Source: Polyangiaceae bacterium (GTDB lineage: Bacteria; Myxococcota_A; Polyangia; Polyangiales; Polyangiaceae). Taken from it: DNA of 64,000 nt. The notes below the pieces were generated by a model that was not told the origin of the DNA, ran no database searches, and was given only the letters and a program-made list of their open reading frames with translations. A program made the position numbers and the translations under genes. Below are positions 53,640-61,838 of the stretch, in pieces (the stretch's first letter is position 1; every line of letters begins with the position of its first letter). Location of the stretch: contig JADJXL010000017.1 in NCBI GenBank assembly GCA_016715885.1, positions 62,001 through 126,000 of the forward strand. The letters run 5' to 3'.

Positions 53640-53950
53640 CGCGTCGACGCAAATCGACCTCGACCGCTTGCGGCAACACATTTGCACCGGCGCAAAGGAC
53701 CTCGCACACGTCGCGCAGCCTGATTTGCACGCGCGCGACACGGTGGCGCCACGGGTGCGCGATGGTGTTGCGTCGGTGCAAAAGACCGCCCTTCAGATTG
53801 CGGCGACCCATTTGCACGCGTGCAAATCAGCTTGCCATGTGTGTGCACGGTGATTTGCGCCGACGCAAGGGAATGCGCCTAGCGGCGCCGATGCCTTTTG
53901 CGCGGGTGCGAGCGCCACCTCGCACGAGGTCGGCGCGGATTTGCGTCAAC
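53640..53950. repeat. Array of about eight regularly spaced TTTGC...GCAAA palindromes (copy B)
   Basis: Units at about 53640-53653, 53681-53696, 53723-53738, 53768-53784, 53810-53827, 53852-53869, 53895-53910 and 53939-53948. The perfect ATTTGCACGCGTGCAAAT is kept at 53810-53827. Spacing is 42-45 bp, and the order of units is the same as in copy A. Small insertions and deletions relative to copy A lie between or at the edges of palindromes. Confidence 0.8.
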
Positions 53951-54200
53951 CTTTCTTGTTTTCGCCGCTGTCTTCTTCGCTCTCGGTATCGGCGTCGTCG
54001 TCTTCGTCCGCTTCGGCGAGCGCCGTCGGCTGGTTCGTCTTGGTGACTCGACGCCGACGAACCGATCAAGGGCTATGCGGTTTTGTTCACCTCGATCTCG
54101 GTCTTCACGCCGTTCACGCCGTCATACATGACGGTATGCCAACGAGTAAGCGAGCCCAAGTATGTGATGCAATCAGTTGCACGAAATCCTGCACCGGCTT

Positions 54201-54908
54201 ATGACGTCGACGCAGATGGAAGGTGCCAGCCGAGCCCGCTTTCGTGTTTCACTCATTGCAGCGGCGATTCTGTTCGCTCCTGCCGTGGGCGCGGGGGTTT
54301 GGGTGGGCAGGTCGATTCCGGAGCGACGACCGAAGGCGACGGAGCAGAACGCGGAAGCTCGGTCGGCTCCTTGGGTGAAGAAGGAACGGCAAGAGCTCGC
54401 TTCGTGCCAGGAAACCTTGGCCGCACTCGAAACATTGGCCGCTTTTCCAGAGGCAGGAGCGACCCTTTCGGCAGACGCGGTGAGCGAAGATGCGGGACGA
54501 ACGCCAGCGACCGTCGAGGAGCTCGAAGCGGAGCTACGCAGGTGCACGAAAAACGAGCTATTGGTCAGCGCGGAGGTGTGCAGCGCAGCGGGTCGTCAAT
54601 TCGATGCGCTGATGGCGTTGCCCAAGGATGGTCTGAGGTGCGGGCCCAAATCCAGAGCTGCGGATCTCATCGAGGAGAATTTTGAACGTTGCGCGGCATT
54701 CGCGGACATGCCGACCAACGTTCGCACGGATGACCTCACGAAGGAACAAGCGAGCTTGATAGCGGAGGCGATCAAGGTTCATCAAACGCTCACGGAAGAA
54801 GAGCTGCTTCGTCGATTGAAGGATTTCGTGTACACGTGCACGGAGACACCTCCAAAGCTTCCTCCGGGAGTGAAGAAGGCACCGATGCGGGAGGAGGTGG
54901 ATCGATGA
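54201..54908 (+). CDS. Membrane-anchored protein, gene 1 of duplicated pair (copy B)
   Basis: Same build as 44825-45532, with a membrane helix (VSLIAAAILFAPAVGAGVWV), Cys-containing helical region and Pro/Lys tail. Differences are few: Ser for Pro before the helix, Asn for Asp in IEENFERC, Thr for Ala in DMPTNV. The frame is intact, unlike the nearby gluQ copy, which suggests it is still used. The stop overlaps gene 2. Starts at 54177 or 54216 are also possible. Confidence 0.72.
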   Translation: MTSTQMEGASRARFRVSLIAAAILFAPAVGAGVWVGRSIPERRPKATEQNAEARSAPWVKKERQELASCQETLAALETLAAFPEAGATLSADAVSEDAGRTPATVEELEAELRRCTKNELLVSAEVCSAAGRQFDALMALPKDGLRCGPKSRAADLIEENFERCAAFADMPTNVRTDDLTKEQASLIAEAIKVHQTLTEEELLRRLKDFVYTCTETPPKLPPGVKKAPMREEVDR

Positions 54909-55543
54909 GCGAACGCCCCAAGAGCGCTAGCGTCGTCGTGCATTTGCTCATTGCGGTGACCGTGCTTGGTCTCGGCTTTGGTGGTGGCGCGCTATTCGGC
55001 TGGTCGACACGCAAGCGCACACCGGCGCCGCCGGAGAAAAGCGCAGAGGCGATACCCGACGCGGAGGTGAAGAGCGAGCTTGCTGCGTGCCGGCGCGAAT
55101 TGAAGGCCATCAAGAAAGCTCGAGCGATGCCCAAGGTAATGGTGACGCCGGGGGAATTGGACGACGCGGGTGTGGAGGTAGCCGCGAAAGTCGAGGCGCT
55201 GCAAAAGGAAGTGCACGAATGCAGGGTGCGAGAAACGCTGCAGAATGGTTATGTTTGCGGGACGATTGGCAAGACCATCAACTTGTATCACACATTGGCG
55301 CACGGCATGTCATGCGCGGACCCGCCAGGGATTGGGGAGTACCTTCTCAGCAGCCTCGACACGTGCACCGAATTCGATGAATTTCCAGCGCATGTGGATG
55401 AGGACGAGCTGACGAAGAGTGAATCGGCACGCATATACGAGTCATTAATCGAGCACGACACTCAAAGTGAGAAGAATTTGATGGCGTACATGCAACACAT
55501 ACGCCGCGGGTGCCGTCGAATCTGGGTGCTGCCCCCTGAATGA
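54905..55543 (+). CDS. Membrane-anchored protein, gene 2 of duplicated pair (copy B)
   Basis: N-terminal 121 residues almost identical to 45529-46173 (membrane helix, AACRRELKAIKK, HECRVRETLQNGYVCGTI). The last 91 residues differ: GKTINLYHTLAHGMSCADPP, then GIGEYLLSSLDTCTEFDEF, ending RRGCRRIWVLPPE. The shared spots (PPGIGEYLL, acidic HVDEDEL, CRRIW) show the two ends are homologous but far more diverged than the rest, as expected from exchange of a 3' cassette or strong diversifying selection. Confidence 0.75.
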   Translation: MSERPKSASVVVHLLIAVTVLGLGFGGGALFGWSTRKRTPAPPEKSAEAIPDAEVKSELAACRRELKAIKKARAMPKVMVTPGELDDAGVEVAAKVEALQKEVHECRVRETLQNGYVCGTIGKTINLYHTLAHGMSCADPPGIGEYLLSSLDTCTEFDEFPAHVDEDELTKSESARIYESLIEHDTQSEKNLMAYMQHIRRGCRRIWVLPPE

Positions 55544-55666
55544 ACGAACGCGATCACAACGTCATTTCCCAGGCCGTCTGAGCCGGCGGTGCAGCTTCGG
55601 GCGGGGAACGAACGAGCCCTGCCCTGATGTTTCACGAGCGGGGTTTTTGGAAAGAGTGATGTATGC

Positions 55667-56053
55667 CTATTGGCCTTCCAGTTGCTTTTGCTTGGCCTCA
55701 ATGAAGGCTTCGAGTTTCGCGTCGATATGAGCTTCGATCTCATTTGCGAAATCAGCAGTGATGTACACGGGTATTTGTCGACGAATGCAAGTTTCACCTG
55801 GGATGCCCATCCAGGAGAGCTTTCGTTTCGATGCTCGAAGGGCTGTAGCGACTCCCTCATGCGCCATGATGAGCGCCTGAAGGGCATCCACGCCGATGCC
55901 ATACTCGGCTATTTCGTCGCCAAGTCCTACGATGCGAAAGGCACATGCCCATTCGTCTGGAGTGCGTTGCTCGGGGAAACCAATCTGTATTTCCACAATA
56001 GCCTTGGGATCCGCCTCATCCTGTAACGTGCGCTCGGCCAACCATTTCGTCAT
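55667..56053 (-). CDS. DUF6968-like protein
   Basis: From ATG 56053: MTKWLAERTLQDEADPKAIV, then EIQIGFPEQRTPDEWACAFR and VGLGDEIAEYGIGVDALQAL. This layout (AERTL, an IGxP strand, a Cys near the middle and GVDALQAL) fits DUF6968 proteins, small soluble proteins of unknown role often found near secreted or toxin-like genes. The C-terminus is a Lys/Glu-rich helix. An upstream extension to 56167 is possible but would overlap the preceding gene. It lies 8 bp after a cysteine-rich protein gene. Confidence 0.68.
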   Translation of the reverse strand: MTKWLAERTLQDEADPKAIVEIQIGFPEQRTPDEWACAFRIVGLGDEIAEYGIGVDALQALIMAHEGVATALRASKRKLSWMGIPGETCIRRQIPVYITADFANEIEAHIDAKLEAFIEAKQKQLEGQ

Positions 56054-56061
56054 TTTCAGAT

Positions 56062-56448
56062 TCAATCCACGAATCTCGCGTAACAGAAGCCGGAGCATGC
56101 CACGAAGCTGCCACCTGCTGCAACGATACAGAGCGCTCTTATTCGCGGGTCCAAGAATACAGCGCAATAGCGCAACATCGCGGCCCCTCCACCCTTACAC
56201 GCCGTCAAGCACTTCTGGAGTTCCGCGGGATTCGAAACCAAAGGCTCAACCTCTGGGTCGTCTGGCGTCGCCACACACTCATCGAAAGCCTCTGCCACTG
56301 GCACATCAAGGAGCCCACCTCTCTTTGGTTTCAGCGAACGAGTGCTTCTTGCCAGGCTATCGTCGGTCACGGATTTGATCGACGGCAAAGAGAAAGAAGA
56401 AGGGAGCAAGGACGCGCCGCAACCGAAGGCGGCCTCGCATTGAATCAT
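56062..56448 (-). CDS. Cysteine-rich protein paired with the DUF6968-like gene
   Basis: 128 residues; the second half has regularly placed Cys (ELQKCLTACKGGGAAMLRYC, RIRALCIVAAGG, VACSGFCYARFVD). The first ~25 residues could be a weak signal (with a Cys at 10), but it is not clear. The tight spacing with the downstream DUF6968-like gene suggests a two-gene unit, such as an effector with its partner, though neither role is shown. Confidence 0.6.
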   Translation of the reverse strand: MIQCEAAFGCGASLLPSSFSLPSIKSVTDDSLARSTRSLKPKRGGLLDVPVAEAFDECVATPDDPEVEPLVSNPAELQKCLTACKGGGAAMLRYCAVFLDPRIRALCIVAAGGSFVACSGFCYARFVD

Positions 56449-56640
56449 TTCGGTCCGGGAGCTTGGCGCAAAGAGGCCGAAATGTCCGTCGCCGACGAAT
56501 CCTCGTGTTCGTGCGCGATTCGGCGTTCCGTTACCAGCACGAATTGCTTGGATGCCGGTTCGAGCGTCAATCGATTCGGACGCTCTTGTCGATATCCGCC
56601 ATCCATCGGCACGGCAGTGCAGCTCGCGCCACGTGACCGC

Positions 56641-58442
56641 TCATCGCTTCTTCGCGGCGGTCTTTTTTGCTTTGGCAGGCGCCACCTTTTTCGCAACCTT
56701 GCGTACGGCCGCGCCAATCTTCCGCAACGTGCCTGCCTTCTTCTTCGCTACGTCGCCCGATCGCACCAAGACGCTTTTTCCGTCGAACGCGATGACCATC
56801 GATTGCACCGTTTGCACGCCTGCATTGCGCAATTCTGCGGCGTAGTCGTTGTCGCGAAACTGCCGCAATCCTTCGTTCAACGCTTGCTTGATCGTCCGTT
56901 GACCTTTGCGGGCCGCTTTGAGCTCCAACACCGCCCCCGGCTTTCCTGGAAACCGCGGCTTGATCAGCACGTCCGGCCGACCTTCGCCCGACTCCCGATT
57001 CGAACGCACTTCGTAATCGGGTTCCAGCGCCGCGAGCAACCCGATCATCAATCCATGGTAAAACCGCTCTGCCTCGTCAGCATTCACGTCATGATACGAC
57101 GTCAAGTGGGCGACGAGGAGCCCGGAGCTGAGTCTCCACCCCTTCAACGTTTCCTTCGAGCAGCGCACGGATCAGGGTATCGGTCGTGGCGCCACGCGGC
57201 CGTAGTGCTTCGTTCATCCACGAACGAAATGTCGTTCGGTACACGGCGTCGACTTCGCGGTTTGGAATGGACAACCAATGCGAAGGCGGAGGACCACCAA
57301 GAACGTGGGGGCCCGGGGTAGCCTTGAGATACCCCGAAAAGACCAGCAGACTCCAGAGCGCATCCTCGCTCTTCTCCAGCTCGGAAAACACCACGTTTTC
57401 GTCGAGCTTCTTTTCGATGCTGCCGCCCTCGAGCAACGTGTGCACCTCGCGCTGCACCGAAAACGCGTGCTTGATGAGCAGCTCCTTGATGAGCTCGTTC
57501 GAGCTTGTGTTGAGCCAATGCGGCATGAGCATCTTGGACTTGCTGGCGAGAAAAATACAGAATGGACCAAGGATTGTAGATGGGCTCCCCGCCAAAGTCG
57601 TATCCATTGTAATACGCCCGTACGCCATCGATCAGGCCATGCAATTCGGCTCGCTCCATCAGCGCGGTCACCTCTGCATCCGTGAATCCGAAACACGTAT
57701 TGAACTCCGGTGCCAGCAGGGTATACACGCCGATGTTGTTGAGCCCCGAAAAAATGCTCTCTTTGGAGACGCGCAAGATACCCGTGAGCACGGCGCGTTC
57801 GAGGTGATCGTTGTCCTTCATGGCCAATTCGAGAAACTGGCGGAAGAAATCGATGATATCCCGGTAATAGCCACCGGCGTAGCCGGCGTGAATGGGCGCG
57901 TCGTATTCGTCGATGAGCACGATGGGACGCACGCCGTGCACTTTGTGCAGCCATGCCGTCAAGTCCCGGAGCGAACGGCGGTAAAGGCTTTCGTCGGCGG
58001 TGCCGTCCAAAATTGCGTCGAGATCAGATTGCTCCCAACGTTCGAGCTTTCCCTGGAGCGCGTTGCGGTGGTCGGCGCACATTTGCTGAAGCAGATCGCG
58101 AACTTGCCGCTGACAGTCCTCGAAATGGTTTGCTTTGGTGCCGCGGAAGCTGAGGAAAATGACGGGGTATTTTTGAAAGTGGGCGCGGTATTTTTCGCCG
58201 GCCTGCGCGACGTGGAGCCCATCGAAGAGGTGCCACAGGTCTTCGTCGCGCTTTTCGAAGAACCACCGGAGCATGCTCATGTTCACGGTCTTGCCGAACC
58301 TGCGCGGACGCGGGAGCAAGGCGATCGAGACACCTTCGTCGATGAGCTCGGTGATGAAGTGGGTTTTGTCGACGTATTCGAAGCCCTCTTCGCGTAACCT
58401 GCGAAAATCGCTGAGGCCGATGGGGATGGTGCGCAAGGTCAT
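56641..58442 (-). pseudogene. AAA-ATPase-like / PD-(D/E)XK nuclease gene with two frameshifts
   Basis: The N-terminal part (58442 to about 57560) has PIGLSDFRRLREEGFEYVDK, a P-loop-like LLPRPRRFGKTVNMSML and IVLIDEYDAPIHAGY. The middle continues in another frame (LNTSSNELIKELLIKHAFSV... to about 57130). The end lies in a third frame (about 57130-56641) with GLLAALEPDYEVRSNRESGE, GRPDVLI and AVLELKAARKG, the D...ExK of a PD-(D/E)XK nuclease, then a Lys-rich tail. Joined, they give about 600 residues, the usual size of this AAA-ATPase/nuclease family. Either a true pseudogene or two sequencing errors. Confidence 0.82.
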
Positions 58443-58537
58443 GCGGCGGCGAGTTTGTCAGGCGTCGCGGGCGGGGTCAAGGAGGCTGCGGGGCGAGGGG
58501 GAGACGGGTTGGGCGCTTGGCGAGATGATGCGATGGG

Positions 58538-58559
58538 CTAGCCCAACTTCCGCAGTTGG
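58538..58559 (+). repeat. Left terminal inverted repeat of the IS
   Basis: Begins CTAGCCCAACTTCCGCAGTT and is the exact reverse complement of 60567-60588. Confidence 0.88.
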
Positions 58560-58767
58560 CCAAGCCCGTCGTCAGAATCGTGCTCACCGAACGCTGATTC
58601 CACGGAACAATGTGGGCCAGGCATGTGGCCTGAGTTGTTGTGCGCGAGTGATGCGTCGCCGATTTGGGAAGACCCGTCACTCGGCCCTTCCAAACCATGC
58701 GTGTAGTGCCAACCGATGGATTTGCGCGGTTTTACCGGAAGGACCATGATTGCAGCAAGAGATCCCG

Positions 58768-60511
58768 ATGTATCTACGTCGCTCGCTGGTCAAGAAAAAC
58801 GGAACCACCCACACCTATTGGCGATTGGTTCGGTCCGTTCGTCGCAATGGCAGAGTCGTTCAACAGACGGTCGCGCAGCTCGGGAATCTCGATGCGCAGG
58901 AGCGAGCGGCCGCAGAAGGAGTTGGGCGCTCGAATGACGGGCGGCGCGAATCAAATGGAGTTATGGGAAGATAATCCCCTTCCGCAAACCTTGAAGATTC
59001 GAGCGGATCTTGTTCGCCTCGAACGCAGTCGTGATTTCGGCGATGTGTGGCTCGGATGGACGCTCTGGAAGGCATTGCAACTGGATATGTTGTGCGCGTC
59101 GTGCATGCCCGAAGGGAAAGAGTCCGTCGCATGGTCCACGATGGCGGCGGTTTTGGTCATTGCACGACTGTGCGAGCCATCCAGCGAATTGCACATCGCC
59201 GAGGATTGGTATCGCAAAACGGCGCTCGAAGACATTCTCGATTTACCAGTGGAGCGGGTCAACGATGACCGGCTGTATCGCGCGCTCGACGAGCTTTTGC
59301 CGCACAGAAGCCATCGAGAAACATTTGCGCAAGCGACTCGGCAATTGTTCTCGATTGAATATGATCTGCTGTTGTACGATGTGACGAGCACATATTTCGA
59401 GGGGCTTGCGGAGAAAAACGAGCTCGCCAAGCGCGGACACAGTCGCGATCACCGCTCGGATTGCAAGCAGGTTTGCATCGCGCTCGTCGTCACGCGTGAA
59501 GGACTTCCGCTTGGCTACGAGTTTTCCCGGGAAACCGTAGCGACATGACGACGGTCAAAGAAATCGTCGAGCATGGAACGAAGATTTGGCATCGCGCAAC
59601 GCGTATGGGTCATGGATCGCGGGATGGGCAGCGAAGCGAATGTGAAAATGGCTTGAATCAACGGGCAGACGGTATTTGATTGGCACGCCCAAAGCAGCGA
59701 TGAAATCTTGGCGTGAGGCGATTTTGGATTCGGCGGGCTGGACGGCAATTCGTGACGGATTGGAAGTTAAGCTGTGCTCGAAGGGATCCGAGACATTTGT
59801 ATTGTGCCGGTCCGCAGATCAGGCGAAGAAGGAATCGGCGATGCACGACCGATTTGCGAAACGGATCGAAGATGGTCTCGAACGATCGAGCGGCGGCTCG
59901 AAGCGAGCCAAAAAGCCCGTGGATCGAAGCACGCTCGAACGCCAAATTGGGCGGCTTCTCGGCGGCAATGAACGCGCGGCCGGCCGCTATCGAATACAAA
60001 TCGTTTACGATCCAACCAGGGCCGGAGGATTGAAACTTCAGAAAGCGCTGCAATTTGACTGGAATGAATGGGCCCGCGAAAGCGAGGATGTTATGTGCTG
60101 CGCACCAACGTAAACAATTGGTCGGCGCAAGAAATATGGCACACGTACATTCAATTGCCGCAAGCGGAAGCCGCATTTCGCATTCATAAAAACGACCTCT
60201 CGATTCGACCGATATGGCATCAGAAAGCCGAGCGAGTACAGGCGCACATTCTCGTGTGCTTTCTGGCGTATGCATTATGGAAAACGCTGGAACAGTGGCA
60301 GAAACGTGCAGGATTGGGCAACAGTCCGCGCACGATTCTCGAGGAGCTTCATCGCATTCAATGCGCGGACGTCATCATCCCCATCGCAGGAGAAGCCGGG
60401 CGCGAACTGCGGATTCGTTGCATCGTCCGTCCCGAGCCTGAACAGGCAGCCCTGCTCGACCGCCTCGGGCTACGCCTACCCGAGCGCATCCGGACCCCAC
60501 GCGTCGCGTAG
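58768..60511 (+). pseudogene. IS1634-like transposase, broken by several frameshifts
   Basis: The start MYLRRSLVKKNGTTHTYWRL (58768) is typical. The frame then shifts near 58930-58960 into RADLVRLERSRDFGDVWLGW, LYDVTSTYFEG (first DDE Asp) and RDHRSDCKQVCIALVV. It is broken again near 59545-59680, continuing as SWREAILDSAGWTAIRDGLE and others, then shifts near 60090 into YVLRTNVNNWSAQEIWHTYI, EAAFRIHKNDLSIRPIWHQK (catalytic Glu region) and the C-terminus. At least three interruptions make it non-functional. Confidence 0.85.
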
Positions 60512-60566
60512 ATTTGTAGTGCCAACTTTGGGCCGTAAGTGCTTGAAATTATTGATCTGCCCTGGC

Positions 60567-60588
60567 CCAACTGCGGAAGTTGGGCTAG
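60567..60588 (-). repeat. Right terminal inverted repeat of the IS
   Basis: Ends AACTGCGGAAGTTGGGCTAG; pairs perfectly with the left end. Confidence 0.88.
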
Positions 60589-60654
60589 GAGGTAAGGTGC
60601 CGGATGACGATGCAGACGTCATCAATGTCCCGCAGTAGTAGACCAGATGCCTCG

Positions 60655-60723
60655 CGGACCTCGTCCGCAGGCCGCCTGGATGGACCGGACGGCCTCGCGC
60701 ACCTGGTCCGCAGGCCGTCTGGC
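60655..60723. repeat. Two tandem GCGGACC...GGTCCGC dispersed repeats
   Basis: GCGGACCTCGTCCGCAGGCC and GCGCACCTGGTCCGCAGGCC lie 42 bp apart. They belong to the family at 42214, 43970 and 53328. They sit between the IS and the 3' end of the next gene. Confidence 0.75.
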
Positions 60724-60751
60724 GGTGTGAAAACCTTCGGGCGCTTGGTGC

Positions 60752-61717
60752 TCATTCCAAGCAGGGATTTTCGATGAGCGAGTCGAGCTTCGGGTCTCCG
60801 GTGAGGGGGAGGCACGTGGGCGGTGGGCAATCCCCAGGACAGCTCGCAGATGTTTCGCCATTGTTGCAGACGCCGTCGCCGCAATAGCCACTGGGCGGGC
60901 TCGGCGGGCTTGGCAAACAACTCGTGGGGTTGGTATTGATGTCCGAATTGAGCACGATGCACGCGCGCGACACGCCACTGCCCGTACGCGAGGCGGATCC
61001 TATGGATCGGTTCACGCCAACGTACCAGTAATCCTTGTCCGCCAAAACCTTGTCTTCCCAATCGCATTCAATGGAGCGCGAGGTCGACGTGGAGGAACTA
61101 CAGGCGCTGTAACCAATCTTGAATCCATGCAAGGATTCAATCTCGAACGACGGCGTCGTATTGGCTTTGTCGCTGAAAAAGCGGAACATGCTGTTGGTAC
61201 TGCCCGACGCGTGATACACCGTCATCTTCACGGTTTTGCAACCACCGGGATACACGTTCCAGGCCCGAGTAGCCGCGCCAGCTTCCCCACGCACCATGTC
61301 GTACGAGCTATATGACGAGAGGCCGTTTCCGTTCATGTGGACCTCGGCATCGTGGTCGGTCTTCGCGCTATCGCCGCCCCAACCATCGTTCGTCGGCGAA
61401 TCGCCCACATGAAGCCACCAACCAGTCGGATTGCAAACGTCTGCAAATACATCCATTCGTCGATAGCCAGTCATTTTGACTCGGTACGTCGCAGCCGTAC
61501 CCGTCACGATATTCGTTACCGTGCCGCTTCCATCGAGGTGGCAATCGACGCCGAGCGTGCAGCCGTGCGTGAGTGCATTGACGGCTTCTGCGGTGAGCCC
61601 TTCCCCGTCCAATTCGTCATTGCCTAGCTCGTCGGCATCTACGCAGGCGGCCGTACTGAGCGAAACCGCGGCAAGGAGAGAAAAACCAATACCAACCAAC
61701 AACGCGTGGCATTTCAT
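60752..61717 (-). CDS. Exported cysteine-containing lipoprotein
   Basis: A lipoprotein signal ends LSTAAC. The mature ~250-residue beta-rich domain has paired Cys (HGCTLGVDCHLDG, ADVCNPTGWW, GGCKTVKM) and many Ser/Thr/Trp. Near the C-terminus is GYCGDGVCNNGETSASCPGD, a Cys motif repeated in many myxobacterial secreted proteins. Probably on the cell surface. The function of the main domain is unknown. ATG start 61717; the next gene upstream is the WD40 protein, 121 bp away on the same strand. Confidence 0.8.
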   Translation of the reverse strand: MKCHALLVGIGFSLLAAVSLSTAACVDADELGNDELDGEGLTAEAVNALTHGCTLGVDCHLDGSGTVTNIVTGTAATYRVKMTGYRRMDVFADVCNPTGWWLHVGDSPTNDGWGGDSAKTDHDAEVHMNGNGLSSYSSYDMVRGEAGAATRAWNVYPGGCKTVKMTVYHASGSTNSMFRFFSDKANTTPSFEIESLHGFKIGYSACSSSTSTSRSIECDWEDKVLADKDYWYVGVNRSIGSASRTGSGVSRACIVLNSDINTNPTSCLPSPPSPPSGYCGDGVCNNGETSASCPGDCPPPTCLPLTGDPKLDSLIENPCLE

Positions 61718-61838
61718 GTTCGGAAACCTTTCAACCGTACCGTGCCCCTTGCACGTCGTATCCGGGTAGTCGTCGAACCCCCCATCAGGGATTTGGAAAT
61801 CGACACGTCTCTTGTTTTTTTGTATTTTGTAATCTACC

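Larger units (their letters stand above)
53525..55616. repeat. Segmental duplication copy B, part 2
   Basis: Counterpart of 44146-46246. It ends at GGGGAACGAACGAG, after the last ~20 codons of the barrel-like gene whose full copy is at 46184-47044. The truncation of that gene here suggests copy B is the derived one. Confidence 0.9.
58538..60588 (+). mobile_element. Decayed IS1634-like insertion sequence
   Basis: About 2.05 kb bounded by 22-bp perfect terminal inverted repeats (CTAGCCCAACTTCCGCAGTT...). One transposase gene in pieces fills the inside. Flanking bases (GATGGG and GAGGTA) do not form an obvious target duplication, so the site may be old or rearranged. Size and transposase type fit the IS1634 family of DDE elements. 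Confidence 0.85.
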
